Assembly: GCA_040219575.1 (NCBI GenBank)
Contig: JAVJSD010000142.1
Location: 60,046 to 124,045 of the forward strand
Origin: JAVJSD01 sp040219575
GTDB lineage: Bacteria; Planctomycetota; Planctomycetia; Pirellulales; Pirellulaceae
Length of the DNA stretch: 64,000 bases
Reading direction: 5' to 3'
Shown one piece after another: positions 18,150-26,149 of this stretch. The position numbers and the translations under genes were made by a program. How positions within the stretch are numbered: position 1 is the first letter of the stretch; the number at the start of each line of letters is the position of its first letter. Under the pieces are notes generated by a model. It did not search any database. It saw nothing but the letters and a program-made list of their open reading frames with translations, and was not told the origin of the DNA.

Positions 18150-18321
18150 CCGTGCGGTTCCTTGCGTTGTCGGTAACGCGGGACTTTACCATCCGTGTGC
18201 CGACAGGCGGCGACGTGCGAAACGGTATTCGATTTGGGGGGCAGTTCGGGACTCGCTCCGGGACGGAACCGTCCTGGTTCCGGCTCCCGGCGCCTTGTCG
18301 TTTGCTAGTTTCGGTCGATCG

Positions 18322-19452
18322 TTACTCGCTGACGTGCGGCTCCTCGGACGAGTTGTCGTCGTCCGCGGCCTCTTCGTCGCGCGGCTGCTCGTCGCTGGGC
18401 TCCGGCGGCAGGTAGCCGTCGCCGGCGGGATCCGCCGCGGGCGGCGAACCGGCGGGCTGGTTCATGCTGGCGGGGAGCGCCGGCGCCGGCGCCGGAGCGC
18501 CGCCCGCGCCGAGCGAACGCACGTCGGGCAATTGCTCGGGATTGCGCCAGGTATACAGCGTGACGCCGTCGGGCGTGTGGACGGCCATCTCCGTGGGTGT
18601 TTCGTTCCGCGGCTGCGTCAGTTGAGCGACGGCCTGCACTTCAGGCTCGGATTGCTTCTTCTGATTCAGGAACTCGGCGAACGAGCCGCCGCCGGTGGGC
18701 AGCGCGTCCGGAGTCTCGACCTTGGGCTGATCGTCGTCGGCCCGATCGGACGGGTTATTGGTCAGCATGTTCAAGTCGGCGCCGGTGGTCTCTCCTTCGT
18801 CCTCGTCGCCGTGACCTCGCAACGAGAGCCGGATGGATCCCATTTCCATGGCGAGCATCAGCAGTTCGACCTGGCCGCGTTTGACCAGCACCGACACCGT
18901 CTTGGCGTTGATCGACCGCTCGTCCTCGACGACGCGCTCGGTCTGATGATTGACCGCGAACACGCGGACGTCGGTCAGCACGGTGCGGGTCTGCGTTTCC
19001 TGGATGTCGCCGCTGCGGCGCAGGAAGACGAGGATGTCGATGCGATCGCCCGGCAGCAACAGCGGCGGCGCCGTCGCTTCGCTGATTTTGACCGGCACCA
19101 CGCGATAGCCGTCGGGAATCGGCGGCAGCGAGTCGGCCAGGTTGTCGATCAGCTTCTTCTGCAGAATCGGTTCACCCTCGTACAACCGCGTGTTGGGAAC
19201 GTGATCCTTGAGCGATTCGAGATCGGTCATGGCGCCTTCGGGAACGCGATCCTTGGGCCACGGCTCGAACTTCAGGCTCTGCGCGTCGAGCTTGTCGCCG
19301 ATGTCGAGGTCGTGAGCGGCCACCAACACGTCGACCATCTCCAGGGCGGGACCCGATTCGCCCGAACGGCTCATGACTTGGCTGATGCCGATGGAGGCTA
19401 CCAATCCGCAGCCGCCGGCGATCAGAATCAGGATGATGGACTTGGCACGCAT
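18322..19452 (-). CDS. cpaB: Tad/Flp pilus assembly protein CpaB/RcpC
   Basis: A 376-residue protein with an N-terminal membrane anchor (SIILILIAGGCGLVASIGIS) followed by an SAF-type domain (VLVAAHDLDIGDKL at about residues 43-56) and the CpaB core (YRVVPVKISEATAPPLLLPGD, RIDILV). The last 150 or so residues are Pro/Asp/Glu-rich and probably disordered. CpaB/RcpC is a periplasmic partner of the secretin CpaC in Tad pilus assembly, and cpaC follows 172 bp downstream on the same strand. Confidence 0.88.
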   Translation of the reverse strand: MRAKSIILILIAGGCGLVASIGISQVMSRSGESGPALEMVDVLVAAHDLDIGDKLDAQSLKFEPWPKDRVPEGAMTDLESLKDHVPNTRLYEGEPILQKKLIDNLADSLPPIPDGYRVVPVKISEATAPPLLLPGDRIDILVFLRRSGDIQETQTRTVLTDVRVFAVNHQTERVVEDERSINAKTVSVLVKRGQVELLMLAMEMGSIRLSLRGHGDEDEGETTGADLNMLTNNPSDRADDDQPKVETPDALPTGGGSFAEFLNQKKQSEPEVQAVAQLTQPRNETPTEMAVHTPDGVTLYTWRNPEQLPDVRSLGAGGAPAPAPALPASMNQPAGSPPAADPAGDGYLPPEPSDEQPRDEEAADDDNSSEEPHVSE

Positions 19453-19530
19453 GGGCTCACCTTCTTCGGCTGGTTGGAATCGCTCGGAAGTTCACTTGCG
19501 CTGGTTCTGGGCGTCCGTACCAATCGAAGA

Positions 19531-19965
19531 TCATTTCACGTTGAATATCCGTTGTTGGCTCTCGCGGCGCACGAGGCGGTTGGCGGAGAGCATTGCTTCC
19601 CCAACATACATTGGCGTGGGAAGGCAACTCACTTGACTGAAAGGGATTTGAACCGAAACCGTAGCCGGTTCGCCAAAGCCCGCATCACTGGGCGGACTGG
19701 GAGTAACCGTCACAGTCAATCCAAAAACCGACGTACTGGATGGGCCGGGGCACACCACTGTGGTGACGCCCGTCCCGACGACGCCGTCGAGCGCCGCCGC
19801 AGGGGCTTGCTCCCGCACGAACGATGCGTCACGCCGTTTTTTTCGGTACGACCGACAGACTTTGTCCAGCTTCAAGCCGACCGCCGGCAAGGTCGCCGAA
19901 AATTGGGCAAAGCCAACAACCGGCAAAGTCGCCCCAGTTTTCCTGCTGGACTCCGCCGCGGTCAT
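19531..19965 (-). pseudogene. TadE-like pilus protein gene with its N-terminal helix replaced
   Basis: The frame of 144 codons starts at an ATG that overlaps the cpaA stop as ATGA, so it looks translationally coupled. The C-terminal 80 or so residues (VTVTPSPPSDAGFGEP, TVSVQIPFSQVSCLPTPMY, NRLVRRES) strongly resemble the end of planctomycete TadE-like pseudopilins, and RKTGATL near residue 8 matches the usual start RxxGATLVEF. The hydrophobic helix that should follow is missing in all three frames. In its place are about 36 residues, partly basic (RSYRKKRRDASF), encoded by DNA with an internal imperfect repeat (GGCGACTTTGCCGG and GGCGACCTTGCCGG). I infer a replacement or insertion that leaves a protein unable to insert like a pseudopilin. 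It could still be translated. Confidence 0.6.
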
Positions 19966-20522
19966 ATCAGCATTCCCGTCCAGGCGAAGTACAGGATCGT
20001 GCCGATGGCGATGGGGATGCCGTAAGGCAGCAGCATCATTGAGCTTTTTCGTTCCGCGGCGATCGACGATAGCTGGTTGGGATCGCGAATCGTCATGATC
20101 TCGCCCAGGATCATCCAGAACTGGTCGCGGTGCTTGTTCCACGCCTTGCGGTACAGCACCATACCGACCGCCAGCAGGGCCCCCACGATGCAGGTTGCGC
20201 AGAATGCATAGAACGTGTTGACGCCGTAAACCCACGCTCCGACGCCCGCCAGCAGTTTCACGTCGCCCGCTCCCATGCCCCCGATGGCGTAGGCGGGCAG
20301 CAAAAGTCCCAGGCCGATGGCGGTTCCCAGCAGGCTGTATCCCAGTCCCTCGTACCAGGGCTCGCCGGTCAGATAATAGTGTGCGGCGCTGAATACCCAA
20401 CCGCTGAGGATGAACGGAAAGGTGATCCAGTTGGGAACTTTGAGCTGAATCCCATCGATGACGGCGGCGACGATCAAAACAACCGTCACCAACCAGGCGG
20501 CAAAGTAATCCATGGTGTCCAT
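19962..20522 (-). CDS. cpaA: Prepilin peptidase, CpaA/TadV type
   Basis: A 186-residue membrane protein with about six hydrophobic segments and the A24 peptidase motif GMGAGDVKLLAG near residue 85, whose Asp is one catalytic residue; the other is probably the Asp of VIDGIQLKVPNW. It lacks the methylase domain of full PilD, as is normal for Tad peptidases. It would cleave the Flp prepilin and TadE/F pseudopilins at the inner membrane. I chose the ATG at 20522 (GAG six bases upstream) over the longer frame from 20582, whose extra residues are polar and unlike the family. Its stop overlaps the next start. Confidence 0.87.
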   Translation of the reverse strand: MDTMDYFAAWLVTVVLIVAAVIDGIQLKVPNWITFPFILSGWVFSAAHYYLTGEPWYEGLGYSLLGTAIGLGLLLPAYAIGGMGAGDVKLLAGVGAWVYGVNTFYAFCATCIVGALLAVGMVLYRKAWNKHRDQFWMILGEIMTIRDPNQLSSIAAERKSSMMLLPYGIPIAIGTILYFAWTGMLI

Positions 20523-20585
20523 GACGTTCTCGATTCCCCCGTGTGTGCTCGTCGAATCAGGTGGTCGTGTTGCGCGGGGCAACAG

Positions 20586-20693
20586 CTAACGCAGCGTCAG
20601 CAGGCAGCTGACAAAGGCGGCTACGATCGTGAAGAAACAGGCCACCATTTGCAGCGTTCCAGCCATCGCATCAGCGGGAATGACGGGATACAT
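20586..20693 (-). CDS. Small 35-residue hydrophobic protein in the tad locus
   Basis: The frame reads MYPVIPADAMAGTLQ, then a single membrane-spanning stretch (VACFFTIVAAFVSCLLTL), then Arg and a stop. A GGAG motif lies eight bases before the ATG, a good ribosome-binding site. It sits between flp and cpaA in the same direction, just downstream of the flp terminator. I do not recognise a family. One possibility is a small Tad accessory membrane peptide; chance is also possible at this length. Confidence 0.5.
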   Translation of the reverse strand: MYPVIPADAMAGTLQMVACFFTIVAAFVSCLLTLR

Positions 20694-20728
20694 GGCAGTG
20701 GCTCCACGCAACGGTTTGGGTATCTACG

Positions 20729-20766
20729 AAAAAATGCCCCCTCGGCGCCCGCAGGCACCGAGGGGG
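20729..20766 (-). terminator. Rho-independent terminator after flp
   Basis: On the minus strand CCCCCTCGG (20737-20745) pairs perfectly with CCGAGGGGG (20758-20766) around a 12-base loop. After the two bases CA come six T residues (a run of A at 20729-20734 on the plus strand). It lies about 70 bp past the flp stop. Partial termination here would give much more pilin mRNA than mRNA for the assembly genes. Confidence 0.85.
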
Positions 20767-20835
20767 TTCAAATCGTGCCTTCAAACGAATCCTAGCTCAC
20801 GAATTGGAGCCAGGCGGCAATCCACCGGGAGGCGG

Positions 20836-21036
20836 TTAAGAACCGCTGCCGGTCGTGTTCGCGTTGTTGATCGCGTTCGAAATGCCGTTGAACGTCGTGT
20901 TGGCGTTCGTACCAATGGCCTGAATGGCCGTGAGGCATACGATCACGATCAGGGCCAGCATCACGGCGTATTCAACCGCGGTCGGGCCATCTTCCGAAAC
21001 GAGGAAACGCTGCACCTTCAAAGCGAGACTCTTCAT
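20836..21036 (-). CDS. flp: Flp-type major pilin
   Basis: A 66-residue type IVb prepilin: a short basic leader (MKSLALKVQRFLVSEDG) followed by the processing and helix region PTAVEYAVMLALIVIVC, with the conserved Glu and Tyr a few residues after the cleavage site, and a Ser/Thr/Asn-rich C-terminus. It is the subunit of the Flp pilus. I chose the ATG at 21036 because GGAGGA stands just upstream; a longer frame from 21084 would add residues that overlap this site. It is the first gene of the minus-strand tad cluster and has its own terminator downstream. Confidence 0.92.
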   Translation of the reverse strand: MKSLALKVQRFLVSEDGPTAVEYAVMLALIVIVCLTAIQAIGTNANTTFNGISNAINNANTTGSGS

Positions 21037-21787
21037 GACTTCCTCCAAGAGGTAGTTGGCCGCCCGGCGCAAACCGCCGGCCAATTGAACAAGGTTACGT
21101 TATGGCCTTCCGGATGCGACGCCGCTTTTGACGGCGTCCAGTCTGCTGAGCATCGCGAAAAGCCAACAAAACTCCACAAAGTTCGCCTCGCTCGTCTCCA
21201 AATCTCGCCCAGGTTGATTGGGGTCGCCGTAGCGACATCCCGCATCCCTTCGGCAGCCAGGCAGCCGTTTGAAGCACGCTTCACCCGGCCCTGTGCTTTG
21301 CGCCCCGGCCTTACGACCGGTTTGCCTTTTCGAGGACGTGAGGCAGCAGACTTATGCGCTTTTTGGCCCCCGCCGCATGAGCGAGCCGGAGGCTTCGGAA
21401 TCGAAAAAAAGACTAGGTAACTCGAACTCGGATCTCTGTGGTTCAGCGTTTCCGCTTTCCCCGTCACGGTCAGAAGTGATTACTTCGTCCGTGCAATTGA
21501 AACCTATGTCACCTTCGAGCCTTGTCAAATTTGGACCTTTAGAGAATCTGGAAAAAATCTGGGGATTCTTCGGCCGCAATTCGCAAGAATATGCTGCACA
21601 ACGACTTGTGAGCATTTCGTCGCGGCCGGAACCGGCCCTGCCGAACACAGAAGTGCGCCAGAAATGGGGCCGCGGCATCCAAGAAATAGAAAAGGCCGAC
21701 ATGCGACTGCCGGCCAGCGTGCGATTCTGGATGTTTTCAGGGTGCCGAGAATCCGCCCTTGGATTGCCGCTTTCGGGCGTTGGCCGC
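21037..21787. other. Intergenic region of 751 bp between flp and the anti-sigma gene
   Basis: Apart from the weak promoter match at 21501-21528 I see no gene. ORFs in this stretch are short, lack family features and have no ribosome-binding sites. The part 21420-21680 is less GC-rich than its surroundings, as expected for a regulatory region. Confidence 0.5.
21501..21528 (-). promoter_or_regulatory. Possible promoter of the tad cluster
   Basis: TTGACA (21528-21523, minus strand), a 16-base spacer and TAGGTT (21506-21501). The -35 box is perfect but the -10 box is weak. The leader to flp would be about 460 nt, which is long, so a nearer promoter may exist. Confidence 0.3.
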
Positions 21788-22768
21788 TTACTGACCGTAT
21801 TGCAGCGTGCGGAGCAACGGGGAGTCGCCGCTGCGGCCGATCACGGCGTCGTTGGAATCGAGGCCCGCGGCCACCACGCCTTGCCGATTCACGTAGAAGG
21901 CGTCGCCGCAGTCGCGCGACTTGCAGTCCGACACGTGCTCGATATGCCAGTCGTCGAACAGCACATTCTGTCCCCGACCGCCGTGATTCGAGCTGATGCG
22001 ATTGCCCAGCAGGAATTCACTGGGGGCGTCGGCCATGATGGCGAAGTTCGACCGACCCACGTGACGGGGAACCCGATACCGCCCATCCTCGAGGTAACCG
22101 AGGTTATAGCCGTAGCTGCCGCCCATCCGCTCTTGGGCCCGCCGCAGTGGTTCACCAGAGAGGCCGTCGATTTCCTTAAACGTCGGCACTTCGAACCGCC
22201 CTTGCCGCGCGAGTTCCGACGAGGGGCAAACCAGCACGCCGGGCTCGGCCAACATGCCGTTGTTCACCAGCGTGGGCCCGTAGATGCCCGCCACACCACG
22301 GTTGCCTTCGGTCGAGACCGGGGGAAAGTAGCCTTCGCTGGTATCGGTATAGTGCGACAGCGCTTGCGCCAATTGCCGCAGATTGTTTTGACAGAACGCC
22401 AGTTCGCTTTGGTACTGACTGTTGAGAATCGCCGGGAAAAACAACAGCGCCGCGGCCGCGAACACGGCGGCCGCCACCGACACGTCGGCGATCGACCAAT
22501 TCCAGCGTCCCATCGAATTGCCAGGGGGCGCTTCGCGGGGCAAGGCGGGAAGCTCCACCTTTTGCGAGGCCACGAAGTGGCACGTTCGTTCGGCCAGGCC
22601 GACGGGCGGCTGCTCGAAATCGTCGGGCGGCCCCAGCGATTCCAGGCGACTTTCGAGCCGCTCAAGCTGCTTCCGCAGTTGGGGATCCTGCTCCAGCCGC
22701 TGGCTGACTTCAACGTGCTCGTCTTCGTCCAAAGCGCCGAGCAGATATCCCAGCAGATGTTCTCGCAT
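21788..22768 (-). CDS. Probable anti-sigma factor with DUF1559-like C-terminal part
   Basis: A 326-residue protein. The first 50 residues (HLLGYLLGALDEDEHVEVSQRL) look like the helical anti-sigma segment of planctomycete membrane anti-sigma proteins. A single membrane helix follows at about residues 95-115 (VSVAAAVFAAAALLFF). The rest, starting CQNNLRQLAQALSHYTDTSEGYFPP, resembles the exported part of DUF1559/pseudopilin-like proteins. The gene starts 11 bp after the ECF sigma factor and almost certainly shares its mRNA, which supports the pairing. What the external part senses is unknown. Confidence 0.7.
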   Translation of the reverse strand: MREHLLGYLLGALDEDEHVEVSQRLEQDPQLRKQLERLESRLESLGPPDDFEQPPVGLAERTCHFVASQKVELPALPREAPPGNSMGRWNWSIADVSVAAAVFAAAALLFFPAILNSQYQSELAFCQNNLRQLAQALSHYTDTSEGYFPPVSTEGNRGVAGIYGPTLVNNGMLAEPGVLVCPSSELARQGRFEVPTFKEIDGLSGEPLRRAQERMGGSYGYNLGYLEDGRYRVPRHVGRSNFAIMADAPSEFLLGNRISSNHGGRGQNVLFDDWHIEHVSDCKSRDCGDAFYVNRQGVVAAGLDSNDAVIGRSGDSPLLRTLQYGQ

Positions 22769-22778
22769 GACGAATCGC

Positions 22779-23420
22779 CTAATCCTGATCGACGTTGGCG
22801 TTTTTCCAGATGTCCGTCAGCTTGAGGATGGCGGTGTGCAGGCGGCTCTTGACCGTTCCCACCGGCACCGACAACACCTCAGCTGCTTCACGATACTTCA
22901 GTCCCTGATAGTACACGAGGTGGACGGCCGTCCGGAGGTGTTCCGGCAATTCGTCGAGCGCTTGTTGCACCAACTCTCGTCGCTCGGCCTCGTCCACGCG
23001 GTCCAGCGGATCCGCGTCATCGCTGACCATCAGGTCAATCAACTTTCCCACGTCGGCGTTGTCGCCGCTGCCGCCGGACTGGTTCAAACTGACCATCCGA
23101 TGACGACGGTTTCGCCGTTGGGCGTCGATCGCCTGGTTGGTGGCGATGGTGTACAGCCACGGCCGGAACTTGCGTCCCGACTGGAACTGGTCGCACTTCA
23201 GGTGAATCTGTAGGAAGGTCGCCTGGAAGGCGTCCTCCGCCATTTCGGCGTTCCCCAAATACCGCCTGAGGTAGCTGAACAATTCCCGCTCGTAACGGCG
23301 CACCAACAGCGCAAACACGTCGCGATCGCCGGTCTGGCGATAGTCAACCACGAGTTGCTCGTCGGTCAAATCGGGTTCTCGCTTGTCCGCCCGTTGGTGT
23401 TCGTTGGTCAGAGCGTTCAT
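22779..23420 (-). CDS. ECF-type RNA polymerase sigma factor
   Basis: A 213-residue sigma-70 family protein. Region 2 lies at about residues 35-100 (FALLVRRYERELFSYLRRYLGNAEMAEDAFQ in part, then KFRPWLYTIATNQAIDAQRR). Region 4 lies at about 150-205 (ALDELPEHLRTAVHLVYYQGLKYREAAEVL, then VPVGTVKSRLHTA). The linker holds an acidic SLNQSGGSGDN stretch. It should direct a small regulon, probably under control of the anti-sigma protein encoded directly downstream. The signal is unknown. Confidence 0.92.
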   Translation of the reverse strand: MNALTNEHQRADKREPDLTDEQLVVDYRQTGDRDVFALLVRRYERELFSYLRRYLGNAEMAEDAFQATFLQIHLKCDQFQSGRKFRPWLYTIATNQAIDAQRRNRRHRMVSLNQSGGSGDNADVGKLIDLMVSDDADPLDRVDEAERRELVQQALDELPEHLRTAVHLVYYQGLKYREAAEVLSVPVGTVKSRLHTAILKLTDIWKNANVDQD

Positions 23421-23537
23421 TTGTTCTACGTACCGAGAAGAGGAGAGTTCGCAGAGTTTTTCAAGACCAGGAGGTTCGCCAATTCGCCCTGGCTCAGGTC
23501 GGCCGGATTGGCGGTCGCAGGCAGCGTTTCGGCCGAA

Positions 23538-23566
23538 TTGACAGTCGAATGCCGCCCTTCTACACT
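23538..23566 (+). promoter_or_regulatory. Predicted promoter of the NCS2-type permease gene
   Basis: A perfect TTGACA (23538-23543), a 17-base spacer and TACACT (23561-23566). Transcription would begin near 23573, about 37 nt before the GTG start of the permease gene. Confidence 0.55.
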
Positions 23567-23609
23567 CACGACGGTCTAATCCGCAAAATGCATGCCTTCA
23601 AAAAACTAA

Positions 23610-25319
23610 GTGTCTAAAAAAAGCTACCAATGGGCTTGTCAGGGTGACATTAACGCCTTTTTTGGCTTGATGTTAGACAACATCGCCGATCTGTTGCTGA
23701 TGGTCGGTTTGCTCGGCATTGTCTTTGAATTTCCTACACCTTTCGCCCTCAGCCACATGGTGCCGGGCACCGCCATGGGGGTGCTGGTAGGCGACCTGTT
23801 GTTCTTCTGGATGGCATTGCGGCTGGCCCGGCGAACCGGCAACCCGCACGTCACCGCCATGCCGCTCGGCCTCGACACCCCCAGCACCATTGGCATGGTC
23901 TTCTTCGTGCTGGGGCCCTCCTTCTTGCACGCCCAAGGGGAGTTGGGGCTCTCGGAGCTCGATGCCGCGCGTTACACGTGGCACATCGGGATTTGCTCGA
24001 TCGTCATCAGCGGGCTGTTCAAGTTCGCTTGCGCCTTCGGGGCCAACTGGATTCGCCGCATCGTGCCACGGGCCGGCCTGCTCGGGTCGCTGGCCGCCAT
24101 CTCTTTGGTGCTGATCAGCTTCCTGCCGTTTCTGGAAGTGCTGCACAATCCGATTGTGGGGCTGGCGGCGATGGCGGTGATTCTGACGACGCTGGTGGCG
24201 CGGGTGAAACTTCCCTTCCGCGTTCCCGGCGCGCTGGGCGCCCTGATCATCGCCGGCGGCATCTACTATGTGATGCAGTGGACCGGGTTGTTGGCACACC
24301 CTTCCGAAGTCGATTTCTCGCCCTACGAGGCGTTGCTGCCCCACGGTTGGTTCGAAGTCTTCAGCTTCGGTTGGCTGGCGCAGCTCGACGACGCGATTCA
24401 CTACCTGCCGATCGTGATTCCCTTCGCCTTGGGCACCGTCGTGGGCGGCATCGATTGCACGGAAAGCGCCGCGGCCGCCGGAGACGAGTACGACACCAAC
24501 CGCGTGATCGGCGTGGAAGCCTTCGCCACGCTGGTGGCCGGCATGTGCGGCGGGGTGATTCAAACCACACCCTATATCGGCCATCCCGCGTACAAGGCCA
24601 TGGGGGGCCGCGCCGCCTACACGCTGGCGACCGCCCTGTTCGTGGGCGGCGCCGGACTGCTCGGCTACTTCGGCTACCTCTACCTGGTGATCCCGAAAGC
24701 CACCGTGTTTCCAATCCTGATCTTCATCGGGCTGGAAATCACTTCGCAGAGTTTTAAGGCCACGCCCCGACGACACTATCCCGCGTTGGTGCTGGCCTGC
24801 GTTCCGGCGCTCGCGGCGCTGGCGAACATCTATGTCGACAAGCTGACCGGCGAACTGACGGCGCAAAGCGGCGGCGTGCCTCCGACCTTCAGCGCGTCGC
24901 TGGAGCTCGAAATCGAAACGGTGCGTGTGTTGGCCAACGGTTTCATCGTCACCAGCCTTTTGTGGGCGTCGTGGTTGGCGGCGCTGATCGACCGCCGGTT
25001 CCTGGGCGCGGCGACGTGTTGCGGCATCGCCGCCGTATTCAGCCTGTTCGGCGTCATCCATTCGCCGCTGCTCGGCGGCGCGGTCTTCTTGCCGCTGAGG
25101 GCCGACTGGCTTCCCGCCGACAGCGTGATCCCCGCCCACATGCTGCTCGACGCAAACTCGATCGCCACACCGTTTCGCTACACCGTCGGTTACTTGCTGG
25201 TCGCGCTGATTCTGTTAGCGTGGGGCTGGTGGAATCGGCGTCACGGCGTGCATCCGCTCACCGAAGCCGAACTCGAAGCCGAACTCGACGCGGAACCGGC
25301 GGCGGAGCACTTCCCATGA
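23610..25319 (+). CDS. NCS2-type (xanthine/uracil permease-like) transporter
   Basis: A 569-residue inner-membrane protein with 12-14 hydrophobic segments. The N-terminus (WACQGDINAFFGLMLDNIADL) and TAMPLGLDTPSTIGMVFFVL resemble the AzgA-like part of the nucleobase-cation symporter 2 family, and PLGLDT corresponds to its substrate-site signature. The start is GTG, since the upstream in-frame ATG is closed by a stop. The gene ends in an ATGA overlap with a methyltransferase gene, so the two are co-translated. The substrate cannot be assigned; a purine or related compound is a guess from the family. Confidence 0.75.
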   Translation: MSKKSYQWACQGDINAFFGLMLDNIADLLLMVGLLGIVFEFPTPFALSHMVPGTAMGVLVGDLLFFWMALRLARRTGNPHVTAMPLGLDTPSTIGMVFFVLGPSFLHAQGELGLSELDAARYTWHIGICSIVISGLFKFACAFGANWIRRIVPRAGLLGSLAAISLVLISFLPFLEVLHNPIVGLAAMAVILTTLVARVKLPFRVPGALGALIIAGGIYYVMQWTGLLAHPSEVDFSPYEALLPHGWFEVFSFGWLAQLDDAIHYLPIVIPFALGTVVGGIDCTESAAAAGDEYDTNRVIGVEAFATLVAGMCGGVIQTTPYIGHPAYKAMGGRAAYTLATALFVGGAGLLGYFGYLYLVIPKATVFPILIFIGLEITSQSFKATPRRHYPALVLACVPALAALANIYVDKLTGELTAQSGGVPPTFSASLELEIETVRVLANGFIVTSLLWASWLAALIDRRFLGAATCCGIAAVFSLFGVIHSPLLGGAVFLPLRADWLPADSVIPAHMLLDANSIATPFRYTVGYLLVALILLAWGWWNRRHGVHPLTEAELEAELDAEPAAEHFP

Positions 25320-25984
25320 ATCTCAAACGCGTTCTCGAACCCGAAGTGATGGACACGCCGGAGGAGGCCCGTGATTACGACGCGATGGATCACTCGGCCG
25401 TCAACGCGAAGTTCGTCGACGACCTGTTGGCCGCCGACTTCGACGCGGAGCAGACGCTCGATCTGGGCGCGGGCACGGCGCAAATTCCCATCGAGCTTTG
25501 CCGTCGCCACGAAGGCTGTCAGGTGTTGGCGGTCGATCTGTCGCCCCACATGCTCGACCTGGCTCGCTACAACGTCGAGATCGCCAGCTTGATTCACCGG
25601 ATTCATCTGCAGCAGATCGACGCCAAAGAGCTGCCATTCGGCGACGCGCAGTTCGACGCGGTCATCTCCAACAGCATTGTGCATCACATTCCCGAGCCGC
25701 TCGGCGTGCTGCGGGAAGCGGTGCGCGTTTGTCGACCGCAGGGCCTGCTTTTCTTTCGCGACTTGATGCGTCCCGTCGACGACGACCAGGTCGCCCACCT
25801 GGTGCGAACGTACGCCGGCGACGAAAACGACCACCAACGCCAGATGTTCGACGACTCGCTGCGCGCCGCCCTGACGCTCGACGAGATCCGCGGACTCGTC
25901 GGCGAGTTGGGCTTCGCCGCCGACACCGTCTCCGCGACGAGCGACCGGCATTGGACGTGGGTCGCTCGTAAGGCGCTTGTATGA
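25316..25984 (+). CDS. Class I SAM-dependent methyltransferase
   Basis: A 222-residue protein with the SAM-binding motif I TLDLGAGTAQIPIEL (near residue 45), an acidic end of strand 2 (VLAVDLSPHML), and FDAVISNSIVHHIPEP as the motif IV/post-II region, all typical of methyltransferase family 11/25. I chose the ATG at 25316, which overlaps the stop of the permease; the longer frame upstream is a shadow. The substrate is unknown. The overlap suggests a job linked to the permease substrate, but nothing more can be said. Confidence 0.82.
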   Translation: MNLKRVLEPEVMDTPEEARDYDAMDHSAVNAKFVDDLLAADFDAEQTLDLGAGTAQIPIELCRRHEGCQVLAVDLSPHMLDLARYNVEIASLIHRIHLQQIDAKELPFGDAQFDAVISNSIVHHIPEPLGVLREAVRVCRPQGLLFFRDLMRPVDDDQVAHLVRTYAGDENDHQRQMFDDSLRAALTLDEIRGLVGELGFAADTVSATSDRHWTWVARKALV

Positions 25985-26004
25985 CGATGAAGCTGTGAGG
26001 ATCG

Positions 26005-26104
26005 TTTAGCGGCAAGCCGCAGGCGACGACGTACGCACGACGCTGCACTCGCTGGAAACGTTCCTGCAACGATCCGCCGACGCCTGCTGCGGCTTGCCGT
26101 TAAA
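26005..26104. repeat. Long imperfect intergenic inverted repeat (GGCAAGCCGCAGGCG type)
   Basis: TTTAGCGGCAAGCCGCAGGC starting at 26005 is mirrored by GCCTGCTGCGGCTTGCCGTT ending near 26101, with about 55 bases between the arms. It lies between the methyltransferase and the MATE gene. Both arms are nearly complementary over more than 20 bases, so the transcript would fold into one long hairpin. Similar palindromes are common between planctomycete genes and may be non-autonomous mobile elements. Confidence 0.75.
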
Positions 26105-26149
26105 CAAATCGATCTCAATCGGTGTCCTTCCTCTCGCCCACCGCCGGCC

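Noticed and set aside
19815..19935. Intein or intron in the tadE-like gene
   Set aside because: The segment is only about 110-120 bp and shows no splicing motifs; replacement by a short element fits better.
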